A stretch of 7,191 nt of DNA from Burkholderiaceae bacterium. GTDB taxonomy: Bacteria > Pseudomonadota > Gammaproteobacteria > Burkholderiales > Burkholderiaceae_F. The stretch's first letter is position 1; the number at the start of each line of letters is the position of its first letter. This document shows positions 1 to 6,748 of this stretch, piece by piece. The notes under the pieces are model-generated. The model was not told the origin of the DNA. It saw nothing but the letters and a program-made list of their open reading frames with translations, and made no database searches. The stretch is taken from the NCBI GenBank assembly GCA_013696665.1, contig JACCYC010000212.1, positions 1-7,191 on the forward strand, written 5' to 3'. Both the position numbers and the translations under genes were made by a program.

Positions 1-280
1 CGATGCGTTTCCCGCGCAGCGCGCGCAAGTGCTCGGGCGCCGCTCCGATCAGTTCGATTCCGTCGAACACGATGCTGCCGCGAGTAATACGACCAGGCGG
101 GTCGATCAGACCGAGAATCGAAAAGCCGGTAACTGACTTGCCCGAGCCCGATTCGCCAACCAGGCCCAGCACCTCTCCGCGCGCCAGGTCGAACGAAACA
201 TCCGCAACAGCGGGCAGTACTCCGTCGCGCGTTGCGAATTCGGTGCGCAGGTTACGTACGGACAGCAGTGGCGCGTTCAT
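1..280 (-). CDS. Dipeptide/oligopeptide ABC transporter ATP-binding protein, DppD/OppD type (partial, N-terminus only)
   Basis: This is the first ATPase subunit of the importer; it would bind and hydrolyse ATP on the cytoplasmic face to drive uptake through the two permeases just upstream. Reading the minus strand from the ATG at 280-278 gives 93 residues beginning MNAPLLSVRNLRTEF. Visible parts are an A-loop aromatic residue (F15), the Walker A motif GESGSGKS at residues 42-49, and the following ILGLIDPPGRITRGSIVFDG stretch typical of OppD/DppD proteins. The Q-loop, signature motif and Walker B lie beyond the left edge. The start is 9 bases after the stop of the DppC-type permease and has no clear Shine-Dalgarno sequence, so it is probably translated by coupling. 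The family is sure; the transported substrate is not. Confidence 0.93.
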   Translation of the reverse strand, partial: MNAPLLSVRNLRTEFATRDGVLPAVADVSFDLARGEVLGLVGESGSGKSVTGFSILGLIDPPGRITRGSIVFDGIELIGAAPEHLRALRGKRI

Positions 281-289
281 GGAGAGTCG

Positions 290-1219
290 CTACCGTGCGA
301 GGCGCGGGTTCAGTACGTCGCGCAGCTGATCGCCGACCAGATTGATCGCCAGAATCGTCAGTAGAAGCGCAATGCCGGGGTACAGGCTGATCCAGTATTT
401 ACCGGACATCAGCACTTCATAACCGTTTGCGATCAGCAGACCCAGCGACGGCTCGGTCGGCGGCAACCCGAGGCCCAGGAACGACAGCGTCGCTTCCAGC
501 GCGATGGCATGCGCCACCTGCACCGTTGCGACCACGATCAGCGGCGGCAGCGCGTTGGGCAGCAAGTGACGCATCACGATGCGCGCCGCGGAAAGCCCCA
601 GCGAGCGCGCCGCTTCGATGTATTCCTTGTTGCGCTCTACCAGCGCAGCCGAGCGTGCGGTGCGTGCGTAATACGCCCACTGCACGGTGACTAGCGCAAT
701 GATGATCTTGTCGACGCCCTTTCCAAGCACTGCCAGCAGGATCAACGCCACCAGGATCGCCGGGAAGCCGAGCTGGATGTCGACAATGCGCATGACGATC
801 TGCTCGAAACGTCCGCCGGCGTACGCCGCGAGCACGCCGAGGATCGACCCGATCGTCAGGGCGATGACGCCTGAAATGACACCCACCATCAGTGAGACAC
901 GCAAGCCGTAGAAAATCGCCGAGAGCATGTCGCGCCCCTGGCCATCGGTGCCGAGCCAGTAGGTCATCCCATCCATACTCTGCGCGCCGGGCGGCTGGCG
1001 CGAGTCGAGCAGATCGAGCTTGGTCAGGTCGTAGGGGTTCTGCGGTGCAAGCCACGGCGCGAAAAGCGCAATCGCGACAATCACAAGCACCATTGCCAGG
1101 CCGAACATCGCAAGCTTGCTCTCGGCAAACTGAGACGCAAATCGCCGCCACGGCAACTGCGCACGATCGACCGGGTCGACGCCGTCGATTCCTATCGATT
1201 CAATCGGGGTCGCGGCCAT
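290..1219 (-). CDS. Dipeptide-type ABC transporter permease, DppC/OppC type
   Basis: This is an inner-membrane permease that would pair with the DppB-type permease to form the import channel. It is 309 residues, a normal length. A short cytoplasmic N-terminus with the OppC_N-type first membrane segment (about residues 37-57) ends in LFAPWLAPQNPYD. The periplasmic motif YWLGTDGQGRDMLS (87-100) is characteristic of DppC proteins. Further membrane segments follow at about 105-133, 152-166, 222-250 and 277-296. The EAA loop that contacts the ATPase spans about 199-222 (EYIEAARSLGLS, then the conserved HLLPN). The gene begins 3 bases after the stop of the upstream permease gene and has no good Shine-Dalgarno sequence, which suggests coupled translation. 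Substrate unknown. Confidence 0.95.
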   Translation of the reverse strand: MAATPIESIGIDGVDPVDRAQLPWRRFASQFAESKLAMFGLAMVLVIVAIALFAPWLAPQNPYDLTKLDLLDSRQPPGAQSMDGMTYWLGTDGQGRDMLSAIFYGLRVSLMVGVISGVIALTIGSILGVLAAYAGGRFEQIVMRIVDIQLGFPAILVALILLAVLGKGVDKIIIALVTVQWAYYARTARSAALVERNKEYIEAARSLGLSAARIVMRHLLPNALPPLIVVATVQVAHAIALEATLSFLGLGLPPTEPSLGLLIANGYEVLMSGKYWISLYPGIALLLTILAINLVGDQLRDVLNPRLAR

Positions 1220-1222
1220 CGC

Positions 1223-2200
1223 TCAGTGCTGCAGGTCCGTCAGGCGCACGCGCGGGTCGAGCGTCGAGTACATCAAATCAACGACGAGGTTGATCAAGAT
1301 GAACATGAACACCACGACCAGCAGGTACGCGACGACGATCGGGCGGTCGAGCTGGAAAATCGAATCGATCACGAGTTTGCCCATGCCGGGCCACGCAAAG
1401 ATGGTTTCGGTAACGACCGCGAATGCGATCACCGAACCGAGCTCGAGGCCGATCACCGTGATCAGCGGAATCATGATGTTCTTCAGAAGGTGCACGCCGA
1501 TCACGCGCCGGTCGCTCAGTCCCTTGGCGCGCGCAAACTTGATGTAGTCGAGCAGGCTTTGCTCGCGCACCTGCGCGCGCGTCAGGCGAATGATCAGAGA
1601 AAGTTTGAACAGCGCCAGGTTGATGGCGGGCAGCAGTGCGTAGCGCAGGCCTTCGACGTTGAAGATCGACAACTGCAGACCGAACACGTCGGTCGTCGGT
1701 CCCCTGCCGGTCGATGGCAGCCAACCGAGCTGCACTGCGAATACCATGATCAGAATCAGGCCGACCCAGAACGTCGGCAACGAAAAGCCGAGTATCGACG
1801 CCGCCATGATGAACTTGGCGCCGGCGCTGTGCGGTCGCAACCCTGCGTAAAGCCCAAGGGGTATGCCCAACGCCACTGCGATCACCATCGCAAGAAATGC
1901 CAGCTCGAGCGTGGCGGGCATCCGCTCAAAAATGACCTCGAGAGCGGGTCGCGCGTACACGAACGAGTTTCCGAGGTTGCCGGTGAACGCGCCCGCAATG
2001 AAGCTCACATACTGCTGATGAATCGGCTTATCGAGACCGAGCGCCTTGCTCGCACGCTCCTTCTCTATCTGATCGGCCGACGGGTTGACCAGTATTTCCA
2101 CCGGGTCGCCAACCAGATACAAACCACCGAAAACCAGCAGTGACGTGACCGCCAGTACCAGAGCCGTCTGTGCAAGCCGGCGCAGGATGTATACGGTCAC
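1223..2200 (-). CDS. Dipeptide-type ABC transporter permease, DppB/OppB type
   Basis: This is the first inner-membrane permease of the importer, 325 residues, normal for the family. The N-terminus TVYILRRLAQT leading straight into a membrane segment (about 9-31) is typical of DppB. Other membrane segments lie near 97-121, 131-158, 186-203, 241-266 and 286-311. The EAA loop is at about 218-241 (DYIKFARAKGLSD, then HLLKN), and the C-terminus has the family's DLMYSTLDPRVRL. The start codon is GTG at 2200-2198. An in-frame TAG lies seven codons upstream, so the start cannot be moved earlier. No Shine-Dalgarno sequence is visible in the 28-base gap after the binding-protein gene. An ATG at 2210-2208 is out of frame and is not this gene's start. 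Confidence 0.95.
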   Translation of the reverse strand: MTVYILRRLAQTALVLAVTSLLVFGGLYLVGDPVEILVNPSADQIEKERASKALGLDKPIHQQYVSFIAGAFTGNLGNSFVYARPALEVIFERMPATLELAFLAMVIAVALGIPLGLYAGLRPHSAGAKFIMAASILGFSLPTFWVGLILIMVFAVQLGWLPSTGRGPTTDVFGLQLSIFNVEGLRYALLPAINLALFKLSLIIRLTRAQVREQSLLDYIKFARAKGLSDRRVIGVHLLKNIMIPLITVIGLELGSVIAFAVVTETIFAWPGMGKLVIDSIFQLDRPIVVAYLLVVVFMFILINLVVDLMYSTLDPRVRLTDLQH

Positions 2201-2228
2201 GGCTGCGCATTCAAACCGGCACTAGCGG

Positions 2229-3809
2229 TTACTTGCCCGGCCGTACTTCAAACGCATACGTGTTCTGATCGGCGCGCGCTTTGTACGTTATCCCCTGTCG
2301 CGTGGCCCAGGTGCTGACTTCGTAGTGCAGCGGCACCAGGCCCATCAACTCGCCGACCGCTTTTTCCGATGCACGGGCGAGCATGATGCCGCGCTTGGTG
2401 TCGTCGATCGTGGTCAATGCCTGCGTCAGTAGCGCGTCGACTCCGGCGTCGGAAAAGCGGCCACGATTGGCGGCGCCGAGGCCTTGTTTCTGATCGAATG
2501 TCGCCAGAAGCGCGCGCAGCGGCGAGCTTGTCTCCCCGGTTTCGGCACCCCAGCCCGCGAGCAGAAAGGAAAACTCCAGTTTCGAGCCGCGCGAGAAGAA
2601 CACGTTCGACGGCATTGTTTCGAGCTTGGTGGGAATCCCATTGCGCGAGAGGAACTGCGCGACTGCCTGCGCCACTGCGGCGTCGTTGATGTAGCGATTG
2701 TTCGGCGCATGCAACGTCAATCCAAAGCCGTTCGGATAGCCCGCATCGGCCAGCAGTTTCTTGGCCGCGGCCGGATCGTACTTATCGGGCTTCAACGTCT
2801 TGCTGGTGCCGAAGAACTGTTCGGGCAGCAGCTGCCCGGCGGCTACGCCTTGTCCCTCCATGATGCGAGAAACGATCACATCGCGGTCAATCATTTTGCT
2901 GATCGCTTGCCGCACACGCGGGTCGCGCAGTGGATTCGCCTCGAGCGGCTTGCCGTCAGTGGTGGTGACGAACGGTGAATTCTTTTCGCGGTTCGAATCA
3001 AGGTGCAGATACACAACGCGATTCGATACCGCCGATGACAATGCAACCCGTTTGTCCTTCGACAGCTGCGCAATATCGGCGGTTGGCACGCCTTCGATCA
3101 TCTGCACATCGCCCGCGAGCAGTGCGGCGACGCGTGCCGGTGCACTCGGGATCATGCGGAAGCGCACGTTGTCCCAAGCCGGCTTCGCGCCCCAATATGC
3201 ATCGTTGCGTTTGAAAACAGCTCGGTCACCCGCCACGTACTCGGCATAGCGATACGAGCCCGTGCCGATCATCGCCTTTCCGGAGTTGAAGTCCTCGGTC
3301 TTGGCGCTTTCGGCGACCGATTTCGGCAGGATCATGATCGACGTCATGTCGTTGGGCAACAGAGGATGCGGCTTATCCGTCTTCAGCCGCAACGTGTATT
3401 TGTCTGGCGTCTGGATGTCGACGATCGGTCGAACGAAGAATGCGAAAGACGCCGGGCTGTTGGGCACGTTGGGCACGCGCTTGAACGTTGCAATGACGTC
3501 GTCGGCGGTGAAATCCTGCCCGTTATGAAACTTCACGCCTTTGCGCAGCTTGAATTCCCATTCAAGATCGTTGATCGATTTCCACGATTCGGCCAAGCCG
3601 GGCTGCATCCGCTGCGCCTCGTCGGTCTTGACCAGCGTTTCGAACACGTGGCGGCCAAGGCTGTTGTTGGGCGTCAGGTTGTGAAAGTGCGGATCGAGTG
3701 AGGTAATGGGCGTCGACAATCCAACGGTTAGATCGGCAGCGAGCGTCGAACCCATCATTACCGCTGATGTAACAAGTGCACAACAAGCGCGCAGAATCGT
3801 GCGTGGCAT
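2229..3809 (-). CDS. ABC transporter periplasmic substrate-binding protein, family 5 (DppA/OppA-like)
   Basis: This is a secreted binding protein that captures the ligand in the periplasm and delivers it to the DppB/DppC-type permeases. It has 526 residues, within the usual 500-550 for SBP_bac_5 proteins. A Sec signal peptide is clear: basic PRTILR, a hydrophobic stretch, and a likely cut after STLAA (residue 24 or 25) before DLTVGL. The mature N-terminal lobe shows family hallmarks: LSTPITSLDPH (31-41), GLAESW (71-76), and WEFKLRKGVKFHNGQ followed by FTADDV (84-105). It is the first gene of the operon and is preceded by a strong Shine-Dalgarno sequence. The ligand could be di- or oligopeptides, glutathione, nickel complexes or another small solute; nothing in the sequence decides this. 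Confidence 0.95.
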   Translation of the reverse strand: MPRTILRACCALVTSAVMMGSTLAADLTVGLSTPITSLDPHFHNLTPNNSLGRHVFETLVKTDEAQRMQPGLAESWKSINDLEWEFKLRKGVKFHNGQDFTADDVIATFKRVPNVPNSPASFAFFVRPIVDIQTPDKYTLRLKTDKPHPLLPNDMTSIMILPKSVAESAKTEDFNSGKAMIGTGSYRYAEYVAGDRAVFKRNDAYWGAKPAWDNVRFRMIPSAPARVAALLAGDVQMIEGVPTADIAQLSKDKRVALSSAVSNRVVYLHLDSNREKNSPFVTTTDGKPLEANPLRDPRVRQAISKMIDRDVIVSRIMEGQGVAAGQLLPEQFFGTSKTLKPDKYDPAAAKKLLADAGYPNGFGLTLHAPNNRYINDAAVAQAVAQFLSRNGIPTKLETMPSNVFFSRGSKLEFSFLLAGWGAETGETSSPLRALLATFDQKQGLGAANRGRFSDAGVDALLTQALTTIDDTKRGIMLARASEKAVGELMGLVPLHYEVSTWATRQGITYKARADQNTYAFEVRPGK

Positions 3810-3813
3810 GACG

Positions 3814-3819
3814 CCTCCT
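3814..3819 (-). promoter_or_regulatory. Strong ribosome binding site of the substrate-binding protein gene
   Basis: On the minus strand the sequence AGGAGG is followed by four bases and then the ATG at 3809-3807. It is a full match to the anti-Shine-Dalgarno core and fixes the start. None of the three downstream importer genes has a comparable site, which fits a high level of binding protein relative to membrane subunits. Confidence 0.85.
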
Positions 3820-3827
3820 GGTGAGAA

Positions 3828-3846
3828 GGGGCTAGCTTAGCGGCCC
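3828..3846. repeat. Short dyad in the divergent intergenic region
   Basis: GCTA at 3831-3834 and TAGC at 3838-3841 are inverted around a 3-base centre. The outer GGG (3828-3830) can pair with CCC (3844-3846) across a two-base bulge. It sits just upstream of the importer's ribosome binding site, in its probable 5' untranslated leader, so it could be an operator half-site pair or a leader hairpin. No function is shown. Confidence 0.4.
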
Positions 3847-3937
3847 GTGGGCACGCCGTGTGCGAGCAATGACCTCGTTACGGCACCTTAAGTAGAAACA
3901 CCGGGCGACGGGCGTACTGACCGCCTACAAATCCACG

Positions 3938-6187
3938 ATGAGCGAGACCGGCCACCGCCCCCGCAAATCAGCCAGCGGGCCTAAACAAGCTCGGCCGCTT
4001 GCATCAGACCACGCGGAGCAAGAAATGGCGGCGTATGTCGGCCGCGAGGAACTGCAGTCAGTTGACGAGGAGTTGGGCACCGTCAACCAGGAGTTAAAGA
4101 GCAAGGTAGAAGAACTCGGGCGTGCCAACTCCGACCTGCACGTTTTGATGGGCGCTAATGCAATTGCGACAATCTTTTTAGACCGAGAGCTGCGCATCGT
4201 GCGTTACACGCCGTCTGCGGTCGATCTGTTCAGTCTGATTCCTACCGATATCGGCCGGCCACTGGGCGATCTGACCCATCGCCTGGACTATCCCGAAATG
4301 GAGCGTGACGCTCGACGCGCGCTCGGCGAACTGATGCCGCCCGAACGCGAGGTGCAAGCGGCGGGGGGCTGGTATCTCGCGCGCACGTTGCCGTATCGCT
4401 CGGCCGATGACCATATTGGCGGCGTCGTATTAACCCTTGTCGATATCACTGCCCGTCGCCAGGCCGAAGATGCTCTGCGCGAACTGCAGGCCGAACAGGC
4501 ATCTGATCTTGCGGCGATACTGCGGCTGCAGGAATTGAGCGCGCGCATCCTCAGCTCCGCCGATCTGCCTGCGTTGCTGAAACCGTTGCTCGATGCCACC
4601 GTTGAGATGCAAGGCGCGGATTTCGGATCCGTACAGCTACATGACAGTTTTCTTGAGAGGCTCGACGTCGTCGCGCAGCACGGCTTCGACACCGCGATTC
4701 TGCAGCGCTTCGCAAGCGTTGCCATCGATGAATCGACTTCGAGCGGGCGCTCGATTGCGCAGCGTCGGCGGGTCGTCGTGTTCGACGTGAATGAAGACGA
4801 GCGTTATGCCCCGATGCGCCAGTTGGCCGCAGATGCGGGTTTCCGCGCGGTGCATTCGACGCCGCTGTTCGATCGCAACGATGCGCCGTTGGGCGTGTTG
4901 ACGACACATTTTCGGGAGCCGCACCAGCCATCGCCGCGCGTGCAGCGGCTGACCGACCTCTATGCACGGCAGTTCGCAGACGTGATTGCGTTCAAGCTTG
5001 CTGAGCAGAGCTTGCGTACATCGGAAGAATCTTCGCGGGCCAGCGAAGAGCGGCTGCGGCTGGTCATTGAGAATGCGCGCGAGTACGCCATTTTTTCAGC
5101 TGATTTCGACCGGCGGATCACCAGCTGGAACTCCGGTGCTGAGCGCCTGATCGGATACAGCGAATCTGAAGCAATCGGTCTAAGTGCCGACGTGATCTTC
5201 ACGCCTGAAGATCGTGCCGCGGGCGCCCCCGAACAGGAGGCCAATGTGGCCTTTATCGAAGGGCGCTCCGCCGATGAGCGCTGGCACGTACGGAAAGACG
5301 GCAGCCGATTTTGGGGCAGTGGCGCGATGATGGCGATGCACGATGCGAACAACCGAACGTTCGGACTGCTGAAGATTTTCCGCGACCAGACCGCGCAGCG
5401 CGAAGTTAATGAGGCACTCGAGCGCAGTGAGGCCGAGCTGACACAGGCGCTGCAGGACAACAAGGTAGCGCGCGATGCACTCGAGGCCGCCGGCCGCGCC
5501 AAGGATCGTTTTCTCGCAGTCCTGTCGCACGAGTTGCGCACACCGCTGACGCCGGTCGTGATGGCGGTGCACACCCTGGCGCGCCGCGCGGATATTCCGG
5601 ACGGGGCACGGGACGCGCTCGAGATGATTCGCCGCAACGTGAAGATCGAGTCGCACCTGATTGACGACCTGCTCGATTTAACGCGCGTCTCGCGCGGCAA
5701 GTTTGAGGTGATCCCCGAGCCAATGGATTTGCATTCGGCGATCAAGGGGGCGGTTGAAATCTGCGAATCGGATATCCGTGGCAAGCGCCAAACCCTCGAA
5801 ATCTCGTTAGATGCGGTGCAACACGACACCCTCGGGGACTACACGCGGCTACAGCAGGTCGTGTGGAATTTGCTGAAGAACGCGTCCAAATTTACGCGCC
5901 AGGGCGGTCTGATCAGGTTATCGACCCGCAGCTCGAACGACCGATTCTTTGTATCAGTGTCGGACAACGGCATCGGCATCGACCATTCGACCCTCCTGAC
6001 GGTTTTTGAAGCATTCACCCAAGGTGGGGAATGGGTTGCCCGCGAATTTGGCGGACTGGGCCTCGGGCTTGCTATCTCAAAGGCGACAGTTGATGCACAC
6101 GGTGGAGCTATTGCGGCGGAAAGTGCTGGGCGCGGGAAGGGAGCGACGTTTATCGTTGAGCTGCCTCTGGTTCGGCCCCGTTCCTAG
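3938..6187 (+). CDS. Soluble hybrid-sensor-type histidine kinase, PAS-GAF-PAS-HisKA-HATPase, related to CheB-CheR-PAS-kinase fusions
   Basis: This is a cytoplasmic sensor kinase of 749 residues with no membrane segment. In order: a basic, probably disordered tail (1-36); a coiled coil (about 37-68, REELQSVDEELGTVNQEL and on); a PAS domain (about 69-175) with RYTPSAVDLFSLIPTDIGRP and THRLDY; a helical linker; a GAF domain (about 190-355); a second PAS (about 372-490, with SWNSGAERLIGYS); a coiled linker; HisKA with the H-box FLAVLSHELRTPL (phospho-acceptor H531); and HATPase with N-box NLLKNASKF (N648), G1 box DNGIGI (676-681) and G2 box GGLGLGLAIS (705-714). All catalytic motifs are intact. 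The coiled coil and first PAS are the type found after CheR in CheB-CheR fusions, but CheB and CheR are missing here. The response regulator 15 bases downstream is the likely partner. What the PAS and GAF domains sense is unknown. The start may instead be Met30 (see 4015). Confidence 0.93.
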   Translation: MSETGHRPRKSASGPKQARPLASDHAEQEMAAYVGREELQSVDEELGTVNQELKSKVEELGRANSDLHVLMGANAIATIFLDRELRIVRYTPSAVDLFSLIPTDIGRPLGDLTHRLDYPEMERDARRALGELMPPEREVQAAGGWYLARTLPYRSADDHIGGVVLTLVDITARRQAEDALRELQAEQASDLAAILRLQELSARILSSADLPALLKPLLDATVEMQGADFGSVQLHDSFLERLDVVAQHGFDTAILQRFASVAIDESTSSGRSIAQRRRVVVFDVNEDERYAPMRQLAADAGFRAVHSTPLFDRNDAPLGVLTTHFREPHQPSPRVQRLTDLYARQFADVIAFKLAEQSLRTSEESSRASEERLRLVIENAREYAIFSADFDRRITSWNSGAERLIGYSESEAIGLSADVIFTPEDRAAGAPEQEANVAFIEGRSADERWHVRKDGSRFWGSGAMMAMHDANNRTFGLLKIFRDQTAQREVNEALERSEAELTQALQDNKVARDALEAAGRAKDRFLAVLSHELRTPLTPVVMAVHTLARRADIPDGARDALEMIRRNVKIESHLIDDLLDLTRVSRGKFEVIPEPMDLHSAIKGAVEICESDIRGKRQTLEISLDAVQHDTLGDYTRLQQVVWNLLKNASKFTRQGGLIRLSTRSSNDRFFVSVSDNGIGIDHSTLLTVFEAFTQGGEWVAREFGGLGLGLAISKATVDAHGGAIAAESAGRGKGATFIVELPLVRPRS
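4015..4018 (+). promoter_or_regulatory. Candidate ribosome binding site for an internal kinase start at Met30
   Basis: GGAG at 4015-4018 is followed by six bases and an in-frame ATG at 4025. By contrast the first ATG (3938) has no recognisable Shine-Dalgarno sequence. Starting at Met30 would drop the basic tail and begin the protein (MAAYVGREELQ) directly at the coiled coil, leaving 720 residues. Either start leaves all domains complete. Confidence 0.4.
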
Positions 6188-6202
6188 TCACCGTCAAATC
6201 GT

Positions 6203-6664
6203 ATGGGATCAAGCACAAATAACTGGAAACCGAGCGACGCGACAGGCTTAAGGATTTTTGTGGTCGAGAATCACGCCGATACGCGTGAGTTCCTCACGTA
6301 CCTTCTACGGGATCTGGGACACACGGTAATCGTCGCGGACACGATGATTCGCGCGCTGCGCGATGTGCCGGCGGCCAACTGCGATGTGCTGATTTCAGAC
6401 ATCGGCTTGCCCGATGGTGACGGCTGGGAGTTGCTTGCGCGCCTTGACCTCCCGCAGCCGATCTATGCCGTCGCGATGAGCGGATATGGTACGACTTCAG
6501 ATCGGATCCGAAGCAAGGCGGCGGGTTTTCGGCACCACTTGGTGAAGCCGATGGGGCTCGAGCAGCTTGAGTCGATTCTGCGTGAAGCTGCCAGTGAGAT
6601 TAAGGGTGCGCAAAGCGATCGCGGCGAACGCAGCCCGTTTTTGGTGAACACGAGCCCGGTTTAG
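6203..6664 (+). CDS. Single-domain response regulator (REC only)
   Basis: This is a stand-alone phospho-receiver, 153 residues, probable phosphorylation target of the kinase encoded just upstream. The REC fold covers about residues 15-132: beta-1 with the acidic site RIFVVENHADT (E22, N23), phospho-acceptor D66 in DVLISDIGLPDGDGW, the switch serine S93 in AVAMSG, and the invariant lysine K115 in HLVKP. The second acidic residue of the usual acidic pair is Asn (N23). The last 20 or so residues are a polar tail with no known domain; there is no DNA-binding or enzymatic output. The start at 6203 lacks a clear Shine-Dalgarno sequence and is 15 bases from the kinase stop, which suggests co-transcription and perhaps coupling. 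It probably acts through a protein partner or as a phosphate sink or shuttle. Confidence 0.93.
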   Translation: MGSSTNNWKPSDATGLRIFVVENHADTREFLTYLLRDLGHTVIVADTMIRALRDVPAANCDVLISDIGLPDGDGWELLARLDLPQPIYAVAMSGYGTTSDRIRSKAAGFRHHLVKPMGLEQLESILREAASEIKGAQSDRGERSPFLVNTSPV

Positions 6665-6700
6665 GCTCTCGGGCTACGCGTTAGCGAAACGCGCGGAGCC
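6664..6700 (+). terminator. Possible imperfect stem-loop after the response regulator gene
   Basis: CGCGTT (6677-6682) and AACGCG (6688-6693) form a perfect six-pair stem with a five-base loop. GGCTC (6664-6668) can pair with GAGCC (6696-6700) outside it, across an uneven interior loop. It overlaps the last base of the stop codon. No run of T follows, so it is not a standard intrinsic terminator; it could aid Rho-dependent termination, stabilise the 3' end, or be incidental. Confidence 0.3.
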
Positions 6701-6718
6701 TGCCGGCGGATGCCAACT

Positions 6719-6732
6719 CATTATCGCTAATG
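6719..6732. repeat. Perfect short inverted repeat, CATTA-TCGC-TAATG
   Basis: Five-base arms at 6719-6723 and 6728-6732 flank a four-base centre. The segment 6723-6733 is also a diverged inverted copy of 6678-6688 (nine of eleven positions agree when one is reversed and complemented), so the two could pair with each other in RNA. It may be an operator or part of a larger terminator-like structure. Confidence 0.35.
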
Positions 6733-6748
6733 CGAACGGCAACCGCAT

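Larger units (their letters stand above)
3810..3937. promoter_or_regulatory. Divergent intergenic region carrying the promoters of the importer operon and the kinase
   Basis: These 128 bases separate two genes that read away from each other, so promoters in both directions must lie here or within the gene starts. I could not find a convincing -35/-10 pair for the vegetative sigma factor in either direction. Visible structure is limited to the AGGAGG site, the dyad at 3828-3846 and a weak GCAC/GTGC inverted repeat at 3851-3863. Shared regulation of importer and kinase is possible but not shown. Confidence 0.5.

Noticed and set aside
417..1151. Second minus-strand frame (244 codons) inside the DppC-type permease gene
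   Set aside because: It is an alternate-frame reading, rich in Arg, Ala and His, of a gene whose true frame has the EAA loop and membrane segments.
1226..2143. Long plus-strand open frame (305 codons) opposite the DppB-type permease
   Set aside because: Its translation is rich in His, Arg, Gln and Asp with no domain, and it is the antisense shadow of a clear membrane protein in GC-rich DNA.
3780..3809. Possible lipoprotein signal in the binding protein (Leu-Arg-Ala-Cys at residues 6-9)
   Set aside because: The cysteine comes before the hydrophobic core and has Arg at -2, so it does not fit a lipobox; a Sec cleavage after residues 24-25 fits better.
3810..3937. A decayed CheR remnant upstream of the kinase
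   Set aside because: The plus-strand frame is closed by TAG at 3893-3895, the segment is only 128 bases, and nothing in it resembles the end of a CheR domain.
4960..5829. Minus-strand open frame (289 codons) opposite the kinase
   Set aside because: It is Ser/Arg/Ala-rich antisense of the conserved second PAS and HisKA regions; no ribosome binding site or recognisable motif.
6260..6262. GTG with an upstream AAGGA as an internal start of the response regulator
   Set aside because: Starting there would remove most of beta-strand 1 of the receiver fold, just before the acidic residue.
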